Origin: Bacteroidaceae bacterium
Lineage (GTDB): Bacteria > Bacteroidota > Bacteroidia > Bacteroidales > Bacteroidaceae
Length of the DNA stretch: 64,000 bases
Assembly (NCBI GenBank): GCA_017469925.1
Contig: JAFUFK010000016.1
Location: 248,001-312,000 of the forward strand
Reading direction: 5' to 3'
In this document: positions 25,919 through 33,694 of the stretch, in pieces
Position numbering within the stretch: the stretch's first letter is position 1
How the letters are laid out: each line of letters opens with the position of its first letter
Translations under genes and position numbers: made by a program
The notes under the pieces: model-generated
What the model was told of the DNA's origin: nothing
Database searches by the model: none
What the model saw: the letters and a program-made list of their open reading frames with translations, nothing else

Positions 25919-26914
25919 TTACCTGAATGAGTCGGTAAGCAGTTTTATTTCGATGCTTGGCGCAATGCGCTCGTAGAGGATGTTGTACATGGCATCCAGT
26001 ATGGGCATGTTGACGTGCATGTGGCGGTTGATGTCCTTCATGCACTTCGTGCCGAAGTAGCCCTCGGCAATCATCTCCATCTCCACCTGGGCCGACTTGA
26101 CCGAGTAGCCCTTGCCTATCATGGTGCCGAAGACGCGGTTGCGCGAGAAGTTGCTGTAGCCGGTGACCAGTAGGTCGCCCATATAGACGGAGTCGATGAT
26201 GTTGCGGTCGATGGGGTGGACGGCACGCAGGAAGCGTTCCATCTCCTGGGCGGCGTTGGTCATCAAAACGGCCTGGAAGTTGTCGCCGTACTTCAGTCCG
26301 TTGCAGATGCCGGCGGCTATAGCATAGACGTTCTTTAGGACGCTGGCGTACTCGATGCCCAGGACGTCGTCCGAGGTCTTGGTCTTGATGTAGTCGCTGG
26401 CAATCATGTCGGCAAACTCTTCGGCCTTGTCCAGGTCGGCACAGCCTACGGTCAGGTAGGTCAGTCGCCTAAGGGCCACCTCTTCTGCATGGCTGGGGCC
26501 GCCCAAGACGGCCAGGTTCTCGTCGGGCACCGAGTAAACCTGGTGGAAGTATTCCGAGACGACGAGGTTCTCGTCGGGCACAATGCCCTTGATGGCGGTA
26601 ATGATGAACTTGTCGCGCAGGCGCACCTTCAACTTCCGGAGGTGGCTCTTCATGTAGGGCGAAGGGGTGACGAAGATGAGCGTCTGGCAGGCGTTCACGA
26701 CCTCGTTGATGTCGGAGGAGAAGTGGATGCGGCTGACGTCGAAGTGCACGCTGGTCAGGTAGGCGGGATTGTGCGAGAGGCGACGGAACTCCTCGATGCG
26801 GTCGTCGCGGCGCATGTACCACCAAATCTCGTCGGTGCTCTCCAATATGATTTTGGCTATGGCTGTGGCCCACGAGCCACCGCCCATAATCGCTATCTTA
26901 CCTATTCTGTCCAC
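25919..26914 (-). CDS. gpsA: NAD(P)H-dependent glycerol-3-phosphate dehydrogenase
   Basis: 331 aa. Reduces dihydroxyacetone phosphate to sn-glycerol 3-phosphate for phospholipid synthesis. The Rossmann motif IMGGGSWATAIAKI is at the N-terminus, AIKGIVPDENLVVSEYF and GGPSHAEEVA mark the substrate side, and YASVLKNVYAIAAGICNGLKYGDN carries the catalytic Lys. It overlaps the end of lysS by 13 bp. Confidence 0.95.
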   Translation of the reverse strand: MDRIGKIAIMGGGSWATAIAKIILESTDEIWWYMRRDDRIEEFRRLSHNPAYLTSVHFDVSRIHFSSDINEVVNACQTLIFVTPSPYMKSHLRKLKVRLRDKFIITAIKGIVPDENLVVSEYFHQVYSVPDENLAVLGGPSHAEEVALRRLTYLTVGCADLDKAEEFADMIASDYIKTKTSDDVLGIEYASVLKNVYAIAAGICNGLKYGDNFQAVLMTNAAQEMERFLRAVHPIDRNIIDSVYMGDLLVTGYSNFSRNRVFGTMIGKGYSVKSAQVEMEMIAEGYFGTKCMKDINRHMHVNMPILDAMYNILYERIAPSIEIKLLTDSFR

Positions 26915-28677
26915 TTTCGTATGTCGTCCTGGCTGGGGCGTTCAACGTCCAGCTTATACTTCTTGACTATCTCGATAATCTGTTGCTGAATCTTGGCGGG
27001 ATTCTCGCCCTTCAGCGTCTGCACGAGGTTGTAGCCTGCCTTCCAGAGGATGGGCACAATGGCCTCGGGTATGCCCAAAGCCTCGAATGCCTCCTTCTTG
27101 TCGCGTGGAGCCTTCACCTCGGGCTTCATCTGCGGGAAGAGCATCACCTCACCAATCTGGAATTTCCCCGTCAGTAGCATGACCAGTCGGTCGATGCCGA
27201 TACCGATGCCGAACGTCGGCGGCATGCCGTACTGCAGGGCGCGCAGGAAGTCCTGATCGATAATCATGGCTTCGTCGTCGCCCTTGTCGGCCAGGCGCAT
27301 CTGCTCCTGGAAGCGCTCCTCCTGGTCGATGGGGTCGTTCAGCTCGGAGTAGGCGTTGGCCAGTTCCTTGCCGTTGACCATCAGTTCGAAGCGTTCGGTC
27401 AGTCCGGGCTTCGAGCGGTGCATCTTCGTCAGGGGCGACATCTCCACAGGATAGTCGGTGATGAAGGTTGGCTGGATGAACGTGCCCTCGCACGTCTCGC
27501 CGAATATTTCGTCGATGAGTTTGCCTTTGCCCATCGTCTCATCTACCTCGATTTCCAGTTTCTTGGCCACCTCGCGAATCTCGTCCTCGCTCATGGGGTA
27601 GAGGTCGTAGCCCGTCCGCTCTCGGATGGCGTCGAGGATAGGCAGTCGGCGGAAGGGAGCGCGGAAACTGATGACCTTGCCGTCAATCTCCACCTCGGGC
27701 TTCCCGTTTACGGCCGTGCAAATCTGTTCCAGCATCCGCTCGGTGAAGGTCATGCCCCAGTTGAGGTCCTTGTACGAAACGTACAGTTCCATGCAGGTGA
27801 ACTCGGGATTGTGGGTCTTGTCCATGCCCTCGTTGCGGAAGTTCTTGCCAATTTCATAGACGCCCTCGAAGCCGCCCACGATGAGTCGCTTCAGGTAGAG
27901 TTCCGTGGCGATACGCATATACATATCGATGTTCAGGGCATTGAAGTGGGTGATGAACGGGCGGGCCGTAGCTCCGCCAGGAATGCTTTGCAGCGTAGGT
28001 GTCTCCACTTCGGTGTATCCGGCTCCGTCCAGTATGCTGCGCAGGGTCCTGAGTATAGTGGCGCGTTTCAGGAAGGTCTCCTTTACGCCTTGGTTCACAA
28101 TCAGGTCCACGTAGCGTTGGCGATAGCGCAGTTCGGGGTCGTCGAACGAGTCGAAGACGTTGCCCTCGGCGTCAGTCTTTACGATGGGCAGGGGCTTCAG
28201 CGACTTGCTCAGCACGGTCATCTCCTGCACGTGGACGCTCACTTCGCCCGTCTTCGTGCGGAATACATAACCCCGTACGCCGATGAAGTCGCCCAAGTCC
28301 AGACACTTCTTGAAGACCACGTTGTAGAGATCCTTGTTCTCGTCGGGACAGATGGCGTCGCGCTGCACGTACACCTGAATCCTGCCCTTCGAGTCTTGTA
28401 ACTCTGCAAAGGCGGCCTTGCCCATGATGCGCTTCGACATGATGCGTCCGGCCAGGCTCACCTGGGGGCTGTTCTCCGGCGTCGCGGTCTCGCGTACGTC
28501 GTTGCCCTCCTCGTCCTTTCCGATAATGGGCAAATCTACAAAGTCGCTGATGACGTCGGTGCTCCACGCCGTCACAGGATATTCGGCAGCGGGGTAGGGG
28601 TCGATGCCCAAGTCACGCAGTTGTTGCAGGTTATTACGTCTTACAATCTCCTGTTCGCTCAGTTCCAGTATATTCAT
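26902..28677 (-). CDS. lysS: Lysyl-tRNA synthetase, class II
   Basis: 591 aa. Charges tRNA-Lys. OB-fold anticodon domain (about 55-165: LAGRIMSKRIMGKAAFAELQDSKGRIQVYV), then class II motifs: motif 1 with ETPTLQSIPGGATARPF, motif 2 FRNEGMDKTHNPEFT and motif 3 GIGIGIDRLVMLLTG. The C-terminal extension of about 90 residues beyond motif 3 is usual in Bacteroidetes. First gene of the operon with gpsA and DUF4738. Confidence 0.96.
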   Translation of the reverse strand: MNILELSEQEIVRRNNLQQLRDLGIDPYPAAEYPVTAWSTDVISDFVDLPIIGKDEEGNDVRETATPENSPQVSLAGRIMSKRIMGKAAFAELQDSKGRIQVYVQRDAICPDENKDLYNVVFKKCLDLGDFIGVRGYVFRTKTGEVSVHVQEMTVLSKSLKPLPIVKTDAEGNVFDSFDDPELRYRQRYVDLIVNQGVKETFLKRATILRTLRSILDGAGYTEVETPTLQSIPGGATARPFITHFNALNIDMYMRIATELYLKRLIVGGFEGVYEIGKNFRNEGMDKTHNPEFTCMELYVSYKDLNWGMTFTERMLEQICTAVNGKPEVEIDGKVISFRAPFRRLPILDAIRERTGYDLYPMSEDEIREVAKKLEIEVDETMGKGKLIDEIFGETCEGTFIQPTFITDYPVEMSPLTKMHRSKPGLTERFELMVNGKELANAYSELNDPIDQEERFQEQMRLADKGDDEAMIIDQDFLRALQYGMPPTFGIGIGIDRLVMLLTGKFQIGEVMLFPQMKPEVKAPRDKKEAFEALGIPEAIVPILWKAGYNLVQTLKGENPAKIQQQIIEIVKKYKLDVERPSQDDIRKWTE

Positions 28678-28703
28678 TTTTGTTAGTTACGAGTTATCGT
28701 CTG

Positions 28704-28711
28704 CAAAGATA
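28704..28711 (-). promoter_or_regulatory. -7 box TATCTTTG for lysS operon
   Basis: Minus-strand TAnnTTTG 27 bp upstream of lysS. Confidence 0.6.
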
Positions 28712-28749
28712 CAACTTTTTTCCCGAAGCACAAAATGTGCGACGAAAGA

Positions 28750-29841
28750 TTATCGGATGCTGGCCACGACGTATTCCGACTGAGTGCCGATGCGATACTT
28801 CCCGCCCCAGATGCCGAGACCGCTCGAGACGTAGTATTGCGTCTGGCCCCGTTGGTGGCTGCCCCAGGCACATTCGTACATCCATTCCGTCATCCACGAG
28901 CCTGGCCATACCTGTCCGTGGTGGGTGTGTCCGCTCAGTTGGAAATCTACACCAGCCCGTTCGGCTCGTTCCAGGTGATGAGGCTGATGGTCGAGTACGA
29001 TGACGAACTTCGTCGTATCCACCTGGCTCATCAGCATGTCAAGCGGCTTGCGTCGGCGGTTCGTCTCGTCGTCGCGCCCAATGACGACCAACGCTCCGTC
29101 CACCTCTGCGGCCTCGTCCCTCAGCAGATGGATGCCCGCTGCCTGGTAGAACTCCATCGCCTCCGCCTCGCCACCATAATACTCGTGATTGCCCAGACAG
29201 GCATAGATGGGAGCCTTGAGTCGGCGCATCTCCTCGGCTATATTGTCTTCCCTGAGTGCCCTCAGACTCAAATCTACGATGTCGCCCGCAATCAGTATGA
29301 GGTCGGGCTCCTCCCGGTTTATCAACTCCACCCATTGGGCCAAGGTCTTGCGTCCGTTGCCATAGCCCAGGTGCAGGTCACTTGCCATCACTACTTTATA
29401 AGTCCTTGGGAGTGGCTTCCGAGATGCTATGGCAAGTTCAACACGTTCCTTATGGCGATAGTGCCAGTTCCCGTAGGCAAAGATGGCCAACATCACTGCC
29501 GTCACGCCTACTGCCGCCCAGCCATTGTCGTAAAGCCACGAGCGGGGCACGATGCCGCATAGCCTTCCAAGGTCGAGTATCACGAAGAGCATTGCCAGAT
29601 AGAGCAGCACGATGATGGACGACGTACCTATATCATATAGCGTACGCGCGAGGGGCATAGGCAGCCCGTCGAGTCTCCCGCTCACGTCATAGAACAGCAA
29701 TGCGAAACTGGCCACTCCCGCTGCAATGACTATCGCCTTCCACACTCCAGCCCAGGGCAGCAACACCCATACGTGCCAACCCACATACACCAGCCCCAGT
29801 ACGGGCGTCAGCATAAACAAACAAGCCCAAAATATATTCAT
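28750..29841 (-). CDS. Membrane-anchored metallophosphoesterase
   Basis: 363 aa. Several N-terminal membrane segments (about 1-120), then a calcineurin-like phosphoesterase domain with SDLHLGYGNGRKT, LIAGDIVD, GNHEYYGG, LDHQPHHLE and SGHTHHGQVWPG, all metal ligands in place. Resembles YkuE/YaeI-type enzymes that may act on lipid-linked phosphates. The promoter box (29872-29879) overlaps the most upstream possible start, so ATG 29839-29841 (MNIFWAC) is chosen. A small piece of a related gene survives as a relic at 33339-33419. Confidence 0.88.
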   Translation of the reverse strand: MNIFWACLFMLTPVLGLVYVGWHVWVLLPWAGVWKAIVIAAGVASFALLFYDVSGRLDGLPMPLARTLYDIGTSSIIVLLYLAMLFVILDLGRLCGIVPRSWLYDNGWAAVGVTAVMLAIFAYGNWHYRHKERVELAIASRKPLPRTYKVVMASDLHLGYGNGRKTLAQWVELINREEPDLILIAGDIVDLSLRALREDNIAEEMRRLKAPIYACLGNHEYYGGEAEAMEFYQAAGIHLLRDEAAEVDGALVVIGRDDETNRRRKPLDMLMSQVDTTKFVIVLDHQPHHLERAERAGVDFQLSGHTHHGQVWPGSWMTEWMYECAWGSHQRGQTQYYVSSGLGIWGGKYRIGTQSEYVVASIR

Positions 29842-29871
29842 AGCATGTGGCTTTCTATACATTGTTTTGTG

Positions 29872-29879
29872 CAAAGTTA
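29872..29879 (-). promoter_or_regulatory. -7 box TAACTTTG for metallophosphoesterase
   Basis: Minus-strand TAnnTTTG; divergent from the slyD promoter. Confidence 0.55.
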
Positions 29880-29912
29880 CGACAAAAAGTTTTAAGTTTC
29901 AACTTATTGTTG

Positions 29913-29920
29913 TATCTTTG
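29913..29920 (+). promoter_or_regulatory. -7 box TATCTTTG for slyD-aroC operon
   Basis: Plus-strand TAnnTTTG 30 bp upstream of slyD. Confidence 0.6.
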
Positions 29921-29949
29921 TCCCTCGTAACCTATAAATTACCCATATT

Positions 29950-30528
29950 ATGTCAGAATTGAAACCCAATTTGTATGTGGCCGTAGCTTATCGGCTCTAC
30001 ACTAAGGATAAGGAGGGACGGCGCGAACTGGTGGAAGAGGCCACCCGCGAGCAGCCTTTTCAGTTTGTAAGCGGTCTGGGCATGACACTCGATGACTTCG
30101 AGGCGCAAATCGTACCCTTGCAGAAGGATGGGGAGTTCGACTTCGAACTCACGCCCGAGCAGGCCTACGGCGAGTATGAAGAGGAGCGTGTCATCAAGGT
30201 GCCGCGCTCTACCTTCGAGATTGACGGCCGTCTGGATAAAGAGTACATCTACGAGGGTGCCGTTGTGCCCTTGCAGAATGCCGACGGACAACGCTTCAAC
30301 GGCCTGATTGCCAAGATTGGCGACCAGGAGGTGACGGTGGACCTCAATCACCCCTTGGCCGGCAAGGTGCTCATCTTCGTGGGCGAGGTGGTTGACGTTC
30401 GTGAGGCTACGAAGGAGGAAATCACTGCTACCCTGAAGATGCTGACGGGCGAAGGCGGTTGTGGCTGTGGTTGTGGCTGTGAAGATTGCGAGGGTTGCGA
30501 CGACCACCATCACCATCATCATGGCTAA
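29950..30528 (+). CDS. slyD: FKBP-type prolyl isomerase, SlyD-like
   Basis: 192 aa. Peptidyl-prolyl cis-trans isomerase and chaperone. The FKBP core is split by an insert-in-flap domain as in SlyD (FDFELTPEQAYGEYEEERV, then VTVDLNHPLAGKVLIFVGEV). The tail has alternating Gly/Cys followed by six His, a metal-binding end that in E. coli SlyD serves nickel delivery. Followed by a short TTTAACG-type repeat stretch and then aroC. Confidence 0.93.
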   Translation: MSELKPNLYVAVAYRLYTKDKEGRRELVEEATREQPFQFVSGLGMTLDDFEAQIVPLQKDGEFDFELTPEQAYGEYEEERVIKVPRSTFEIDGRLDKEYIYEGAVVPLQNADGQRFNGLIAKIGDQEVTVDLNHPLAGKVLIFVGEVVDVREATKEEITATLKMLTGEGGCGCGCGCEDCEGCDDHHHHHHG

Positions 30529-30564
30529 GGTTTAACGTTTAATGTTTAACGGTTAACGCTAACG

Positions 30565-31644
30565 GTGAGAAACTCATTTGGCCATATATTCCGACTGACG
30601 TCGTTTGGCGAGAGTCATGGGGCGGGCATAGGTGGCGTCATCGACGGCATGCCGGCAGGCATAGAGGTCGATACCGACTTCATACAGGCGGAACTGAACC
30701 GTCGCCGCCCTGGGCAGAGCCGACTGACTACTGCCCGACAGGAGGCTGACGAGGTGGAACTGCTGAGTGGCATCTTCGAGGGGCGGACGACGGGACAGCC
30801 CATTGGCTTCCTGGTGCGCAATGCCGACCAGCGCTCGAGCGACTACGAGGAGATGCGCCACGTCTTCCGTCCCAGTCATGCCGACTTCACCTACCAGACC
30901 AAGTATGGCTTGCGTGACCACCGGGGCGGAGGCCGTTCGTCGGCTCGCGAGACCATCAGCCGCGTGGTGGCAGGTGCCTTTGCCAAATTGGCCCTGCGCC
31001 AGTTGGACATTACCATCGTGGCCTATACTCAGCGGGTGGGCGACATCCTGCTGCCTGGCACTTACGAGGACTACGACCTCGACCTTGCGGAACAGAACGA
31101 CGTACGATGCCCTGACTCTGCGACGGCCGAGCGCATGGCCCGCCTCATCAGCGAGGTGAAGGCCGAGGGCGATACCATCGGCGGCGTGATAGGCTGTGTT
31201 GTCAGGGGATGTCCCACGGGATTGGGCGAACCCTGCTTCGGGAAACTGCAAGCCGAACTGGCCCACGCCATGCTGAGCATCAATGCAGCCAAAGGCTTCG
31301 ACTACGGAATGGGCTTCGACGGTCTGGGACAGAGAGGGTCGGAACAGAACGACCTCTTTATCCCTGACGAGGACGGAGGCATCACGACCCGCACCAACCG
31401 TAGTGGAGGCATACAGGGAGGCCTGTCGAACGGACAGGACATCTACTTCCGCGTGGCCTTTAAGCCCGTGGCCACCCTGCTGCGTGAACAATCCACAGTG
31501 ACCGACGAAGGCGAACCCTTCCTGCTGAAAGCCCGCGGTCGGCACGATGCCTGCGTACTACCGCGCGCCGTCCCCGTTGTAGAGGCTATGGCGGCCATCG
31601 TCGTCCTCGACCAGTACCTATTGAATAAAACCGTTCACCTATGA
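30565..31644 (+). CDS. aroC: Chorismate synthase
   Basis: 359 aa. Forms chorismate from 5-enolpyruvylshikimate 3-phosphate with reduced FMN, the last step of the shikimate pathway. Signatures: FGESHG at residues 13-18, [25 protein letters not shown] and the C-terminal [22 protein letters not shown] start; the conserved N-terminus [15 protein letters not shown] supports it. Overlaps the next gene by 4 bp (ATGA). Confidence 0.96.
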   Translation: MRNSFGHIFRLTSFGESHGAGIGGVIDGMPAGIEVDTDFIQAELNRRRPGQSRLTTARQEADEVELLSGIFEGRTTGQPIGFLVRNADQRSSDYEEMRHVFRPSHADFTYQTKYGLRDHRGGGRSSARETISRVVAGAFAKLALRQLDITIVAYTQRVGDILLPGTYEDYDLDLAEQNDVRCPDSATAERMARLISEVKAEGDTIGGVIGCVVRGCPTGLGEPCFGKLQAELAHAMLSINAAKGFDYGMGFDGLGQRGSEQNDLFIPDEDGGITTRTNRSGGIQGGLSNGQDIYFRVAFKPVATLLREQSTVTDEGEPFLLKARGRHDACVLPRAVPVVEAMAAIVVLDQYLLNKTVHL

Positions 31645-32468
31645 AACGCACATTCTTATTACTCGCATTAGCCGTTCAGATGACGATCGCCCATTGTCAG
31701 CTCGTGAACAAGGCCGTGGAGATATGGCCAAAGGACATACCCGGCGGCGGCGAAAGGGCCGAACACGTCTGGAACAACCGGCCGGGCGATATGACCATCA
31801 ACCGCGTCAGTAGCCCCACGCTGGAGGCCTTCCTGCCCGAAGCCTCGAAGAGCAACGGCAAGGCCGTAATCGTCTGCCCGGGCGGGGCTTATGCCTTCCT
31901 CGCTTATGAGAAGGAGGGCCAGGAGGTGGCCCTCTGGCTGAGCAATCAGGGTTACAATGCCTACGTGCTGGCCTATCGTGTGCCCAACAACCGGCAGGGT
32001 GCCCTTCAGGACATTCAGCGCGCCATCCGCGTGGTTCGCAGCAAGGGAGCCACGCAGGTGGGCGTCATCGGTTTTTCGGCAGGTGCCAGCCTGAGTTGCC
32101 GTGCTTGTACGCGTTGGAGTGAGCCCGCCTACGAAGCCAATCCGAAGGACAAGGCAGACACCCTCTCGTGCCGTCCCGACTTCGGTATCCTGATTTATCC
32201 GGCCTACTTGGACGAAGGCCCTGACCGCACGCTGACGCCCGAACTGACGGTGACGAAGGACACTCCGCCCATGTTCGTCTTCGGTACGGAGGACGACGTA
32301 AACTACGGCGGCCCCTCGACTCCCCTCATCATGCAGGCTATGCAGAAGGCTGGCGCTCCCATCGAGGTGCACTACCTGACGAAGGGCGGACACGGCTACG
32401 GCATGCGTCGTGGGGCAGGCCTCATTTGGCCTCCCTTGGCCGAGCAGTGGCTCAAGACGTTGGAATGA
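31641..32468 (+). CDS. Exported alpha/beta-hydrolase (esterase-like)
   Basis: 275 aa. Signal peptide (1-19), then an alpha/beta-hydrolase fold: [15 protein letters not shown] (oxyanion region), GFSAGASLS with the nucleophilic Ser, and GGHGYGM with the catalytic His. Resembles acetyl-xylan-esterase-like enzymes of Bacteroidetes; substrate unproven. It is translationally coupled to aroC and followed by a strong terminator. Confidence 0.85.
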   Translation: MKRTFLLLALAVQMTIAHCQLVNKAVEIWPKDIPGGGERAEHVWNNRPGDMTINRVSSPTLEAFLPEASKSNGKAVIVCPGGAYAFLAYEKEGQEVALWLSNQGYNAYVLAYRVPNNRQGALQDIQRAIRVVRSKGATQVGVIGFSAGASLSCRACTRWSEPAYEANPKDKADTLSCRPDFGILIYPAYLDEGPDRTLTPELTVTKDTPPMFVFGTEDDVNYGGPSTPLIMQAMQKAGAPIEVHYLTKGGHGYGMRRGAGLIWPPLAEQWLKTLE

Positions 32469-32507
32469 CGGAGAAAAGGAGTATTGAAGAGAATTGCTAC
32501 ATCAGAA

Positions 32508-32544
32508 GAATCCCTAATGCCGATGCAAGGCATTAGGGATTCTC
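32508..32544. terminator. Strong hairpin between convergent esterase and greA
   Basis: Perfect 15-bp stem (AGAATCCCTAATGCC and its complement) with a 7-nt loop, followed by TCTCTTTAT. It can end both transcripts. Confidence 0.85.
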
Positions 32545-32567
32545 TCTTTATCCACAAAGTCGAATTG

Positions 32568-33032
32568 TCAGAGTGTGATGCTTTCTATCCTGAGTTTCTG
32601 CACGCCTGCGGGGACTTGAACCTCCACGATGTCGCCCACGTGCTTGCCTAAAAGGGCTTGGGCAACGGGAGACTTGATGGAAATCTTTGCCTCGCGCAGG
32701 TTCGCCTCATGGGGACTGGCGATGGTGTAGGTCATGCGTTGATTGTTGACCAGATTGGTCATCTCCACCTTTGTCAATAGTCCTACCGCGTCGGCTCCCA
32801 GTCGTTTTGTGTCGATGACACGTGCGAACTCCAGCACGCGCTGTTTGAAGCGGATGCGACCCAATAGGCGAGCCTGTTCGCGCTTAGCGGCGTGGTATTC
32901 GAAGTTCTCGCTCAGGTCGCCCTTGTCGCGTGCTTCGGCTATGGCCTCTCGCACGCGAGGCAGTTCCACATTCTCCAGTTCTTTCAGTTCGGCCACCAGT
33001 TTGTCGTAGCCCTCTTGTGACATATATTCCAT
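32568..33032 (-). CDS. greA: Transcription elongation factor GreA
   Basis: 154 aa. Coiled-coil N-terminal domain (EGYDKLVAELKELENVELPRVREAIAEARDKGDLSENFEYHAAKREQ) with the acidic tip that enters the RNA polymerase channel, and a C-terminal FKBP-like domain (ISIKSPVAQALLGKHVGDIVEVQVP). It rescues backtracked polymerase by stimulating transcript cleavage. No good TAnnTTTG box is seen upstream; palindrome array C begins 80 bp upstream of the start. Confidence 0.96.
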   Translation of the reverse strand: MEYMSQEGYDKLVAELKELENVELPRVREAIAEARDKGDLSENFEYHAAKREQARLLGRIRFKQRVLEFARVIDTKRLGADAVGLLTKVEMTNLVNNQRMTYTIASPHEANLREAKISIKSPVAQALLGKHVGDIVEVQVPAGVQKLRIESITL

Positions 33033-33111
33033 CTTGCTTTATTCTTGTCTTGTCTTATGCTTATAGGTTCTGTATCAGTTGCTTAATAGTGACATGAATT
33101 GTGCATCGTCA

Positions 33112-33289
33112 TGTCAGTACCACTGACACGGCCGTGTCACAACCACTGACAATACCGTGTCACAACCACTGACAATACCATGTCACAACTGCTGACAATA
33201 CCATGTCACGACCGCTGACAATACCATGGCGTTACCGCTGACAATACCGTGTCACGACCGCTGACGCTATAGTGTCAGCCATGCTGCCA
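33112..33289. repeat. Palindrome array C: eight 17-bp units, 23-bp period
   Basis: Units start at 33112, 33135, 33158, 33181, 33204, 33227, 33250 and 33273. Consensus TGTCAC-N5-CTGACA (arms TGTCA/TGACA) with conserved 6-bp spacers ATACCR in the middle of the array. Unit 6 has lost its left arm and unit 8 is degenerate. It fills the gap between greA and the DUF4298 stop. Confidence 0.92.
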
Positions 33290-33682
33290 TTATGATGTTG
33301 GGTCTTCGGCTCCCAATAGAGTCCCCTTGCTCTTCGTAGTGTTCGAAGTGGAGGCCCGATGGGTGGACGTGATGGATTGTGAACGTCCCGACCTTATCCT
33401 CATTGCAGGCGACATCATTTCCTGCAAATTGCGAATGTCCTCAAGGAGGTTCCATATGCCATCCTCGGACAGCACACCGCGAGGCATATCCTTGGGCAGA
33501 CGGCCTGCAGCATCGGCATCGCGGTCCGCATGCCACCAGCGACTGCCGTAGTAAGCTTGCAGTTGGTCGATGTCGGCTTGCACGTCGTCCCACGATTCCA
33601 AGGCTTGAGATAGCTGTTTGATGGCTTGGGCGATGCGGCCAAATCGTGCTTCGTGTGAACTGATGCGTTCTATGCGTTTCAT
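33290..33682 (-). CDS. DUF4298 protein with aberrant C-terminal extension
   Basis: 130 aa. Residues 1-90 match DUF4298 (helical N-terminus, YYGSRWWHADRDADAAGRLPKDMPRGVLSEDGIWNLLEDIRNLQEM); family members normally end there. The following about 40 residues, rich in Ser/Thr/Arg, are the antisense reading of a metallophosphoesterase fragment on the plus strand, so this tail is most likely accidental. It lies 12 bp after uvrA, and its stop abuts array C. Function of DUF4298 is unknown. Confidence 0.75.
   Translation of the reverse strand: MKRIERISSHEARFGRIAQAIKQLSQALESWDDVQADIDQLQAYYGSRWWHADRDADAAGRLPKDMPRGVLSEDGIWNLLEDIRNLQEMMSPAMRIRSGRSQSITSTHRASTSNTTKSKGTLLGAEDPTS
33339..33419 (+). pseudogene. 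Metallophosphoesterase relic fragment
   Basis: Read on the plus strand it gives ARWVDVMDCERPDLILIAGDII, matching AQWVELINREEPDLILIAGDIV of the intact phosphoesterase at 28750-29841. The nucleotides align over about 70 bp. It has neither start nor the other metal motifs, and it runs antisense to the DUF4298 tail. Confidence 0.7.
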
Positions 33683-33694
33683 AATGCTCCCTTT

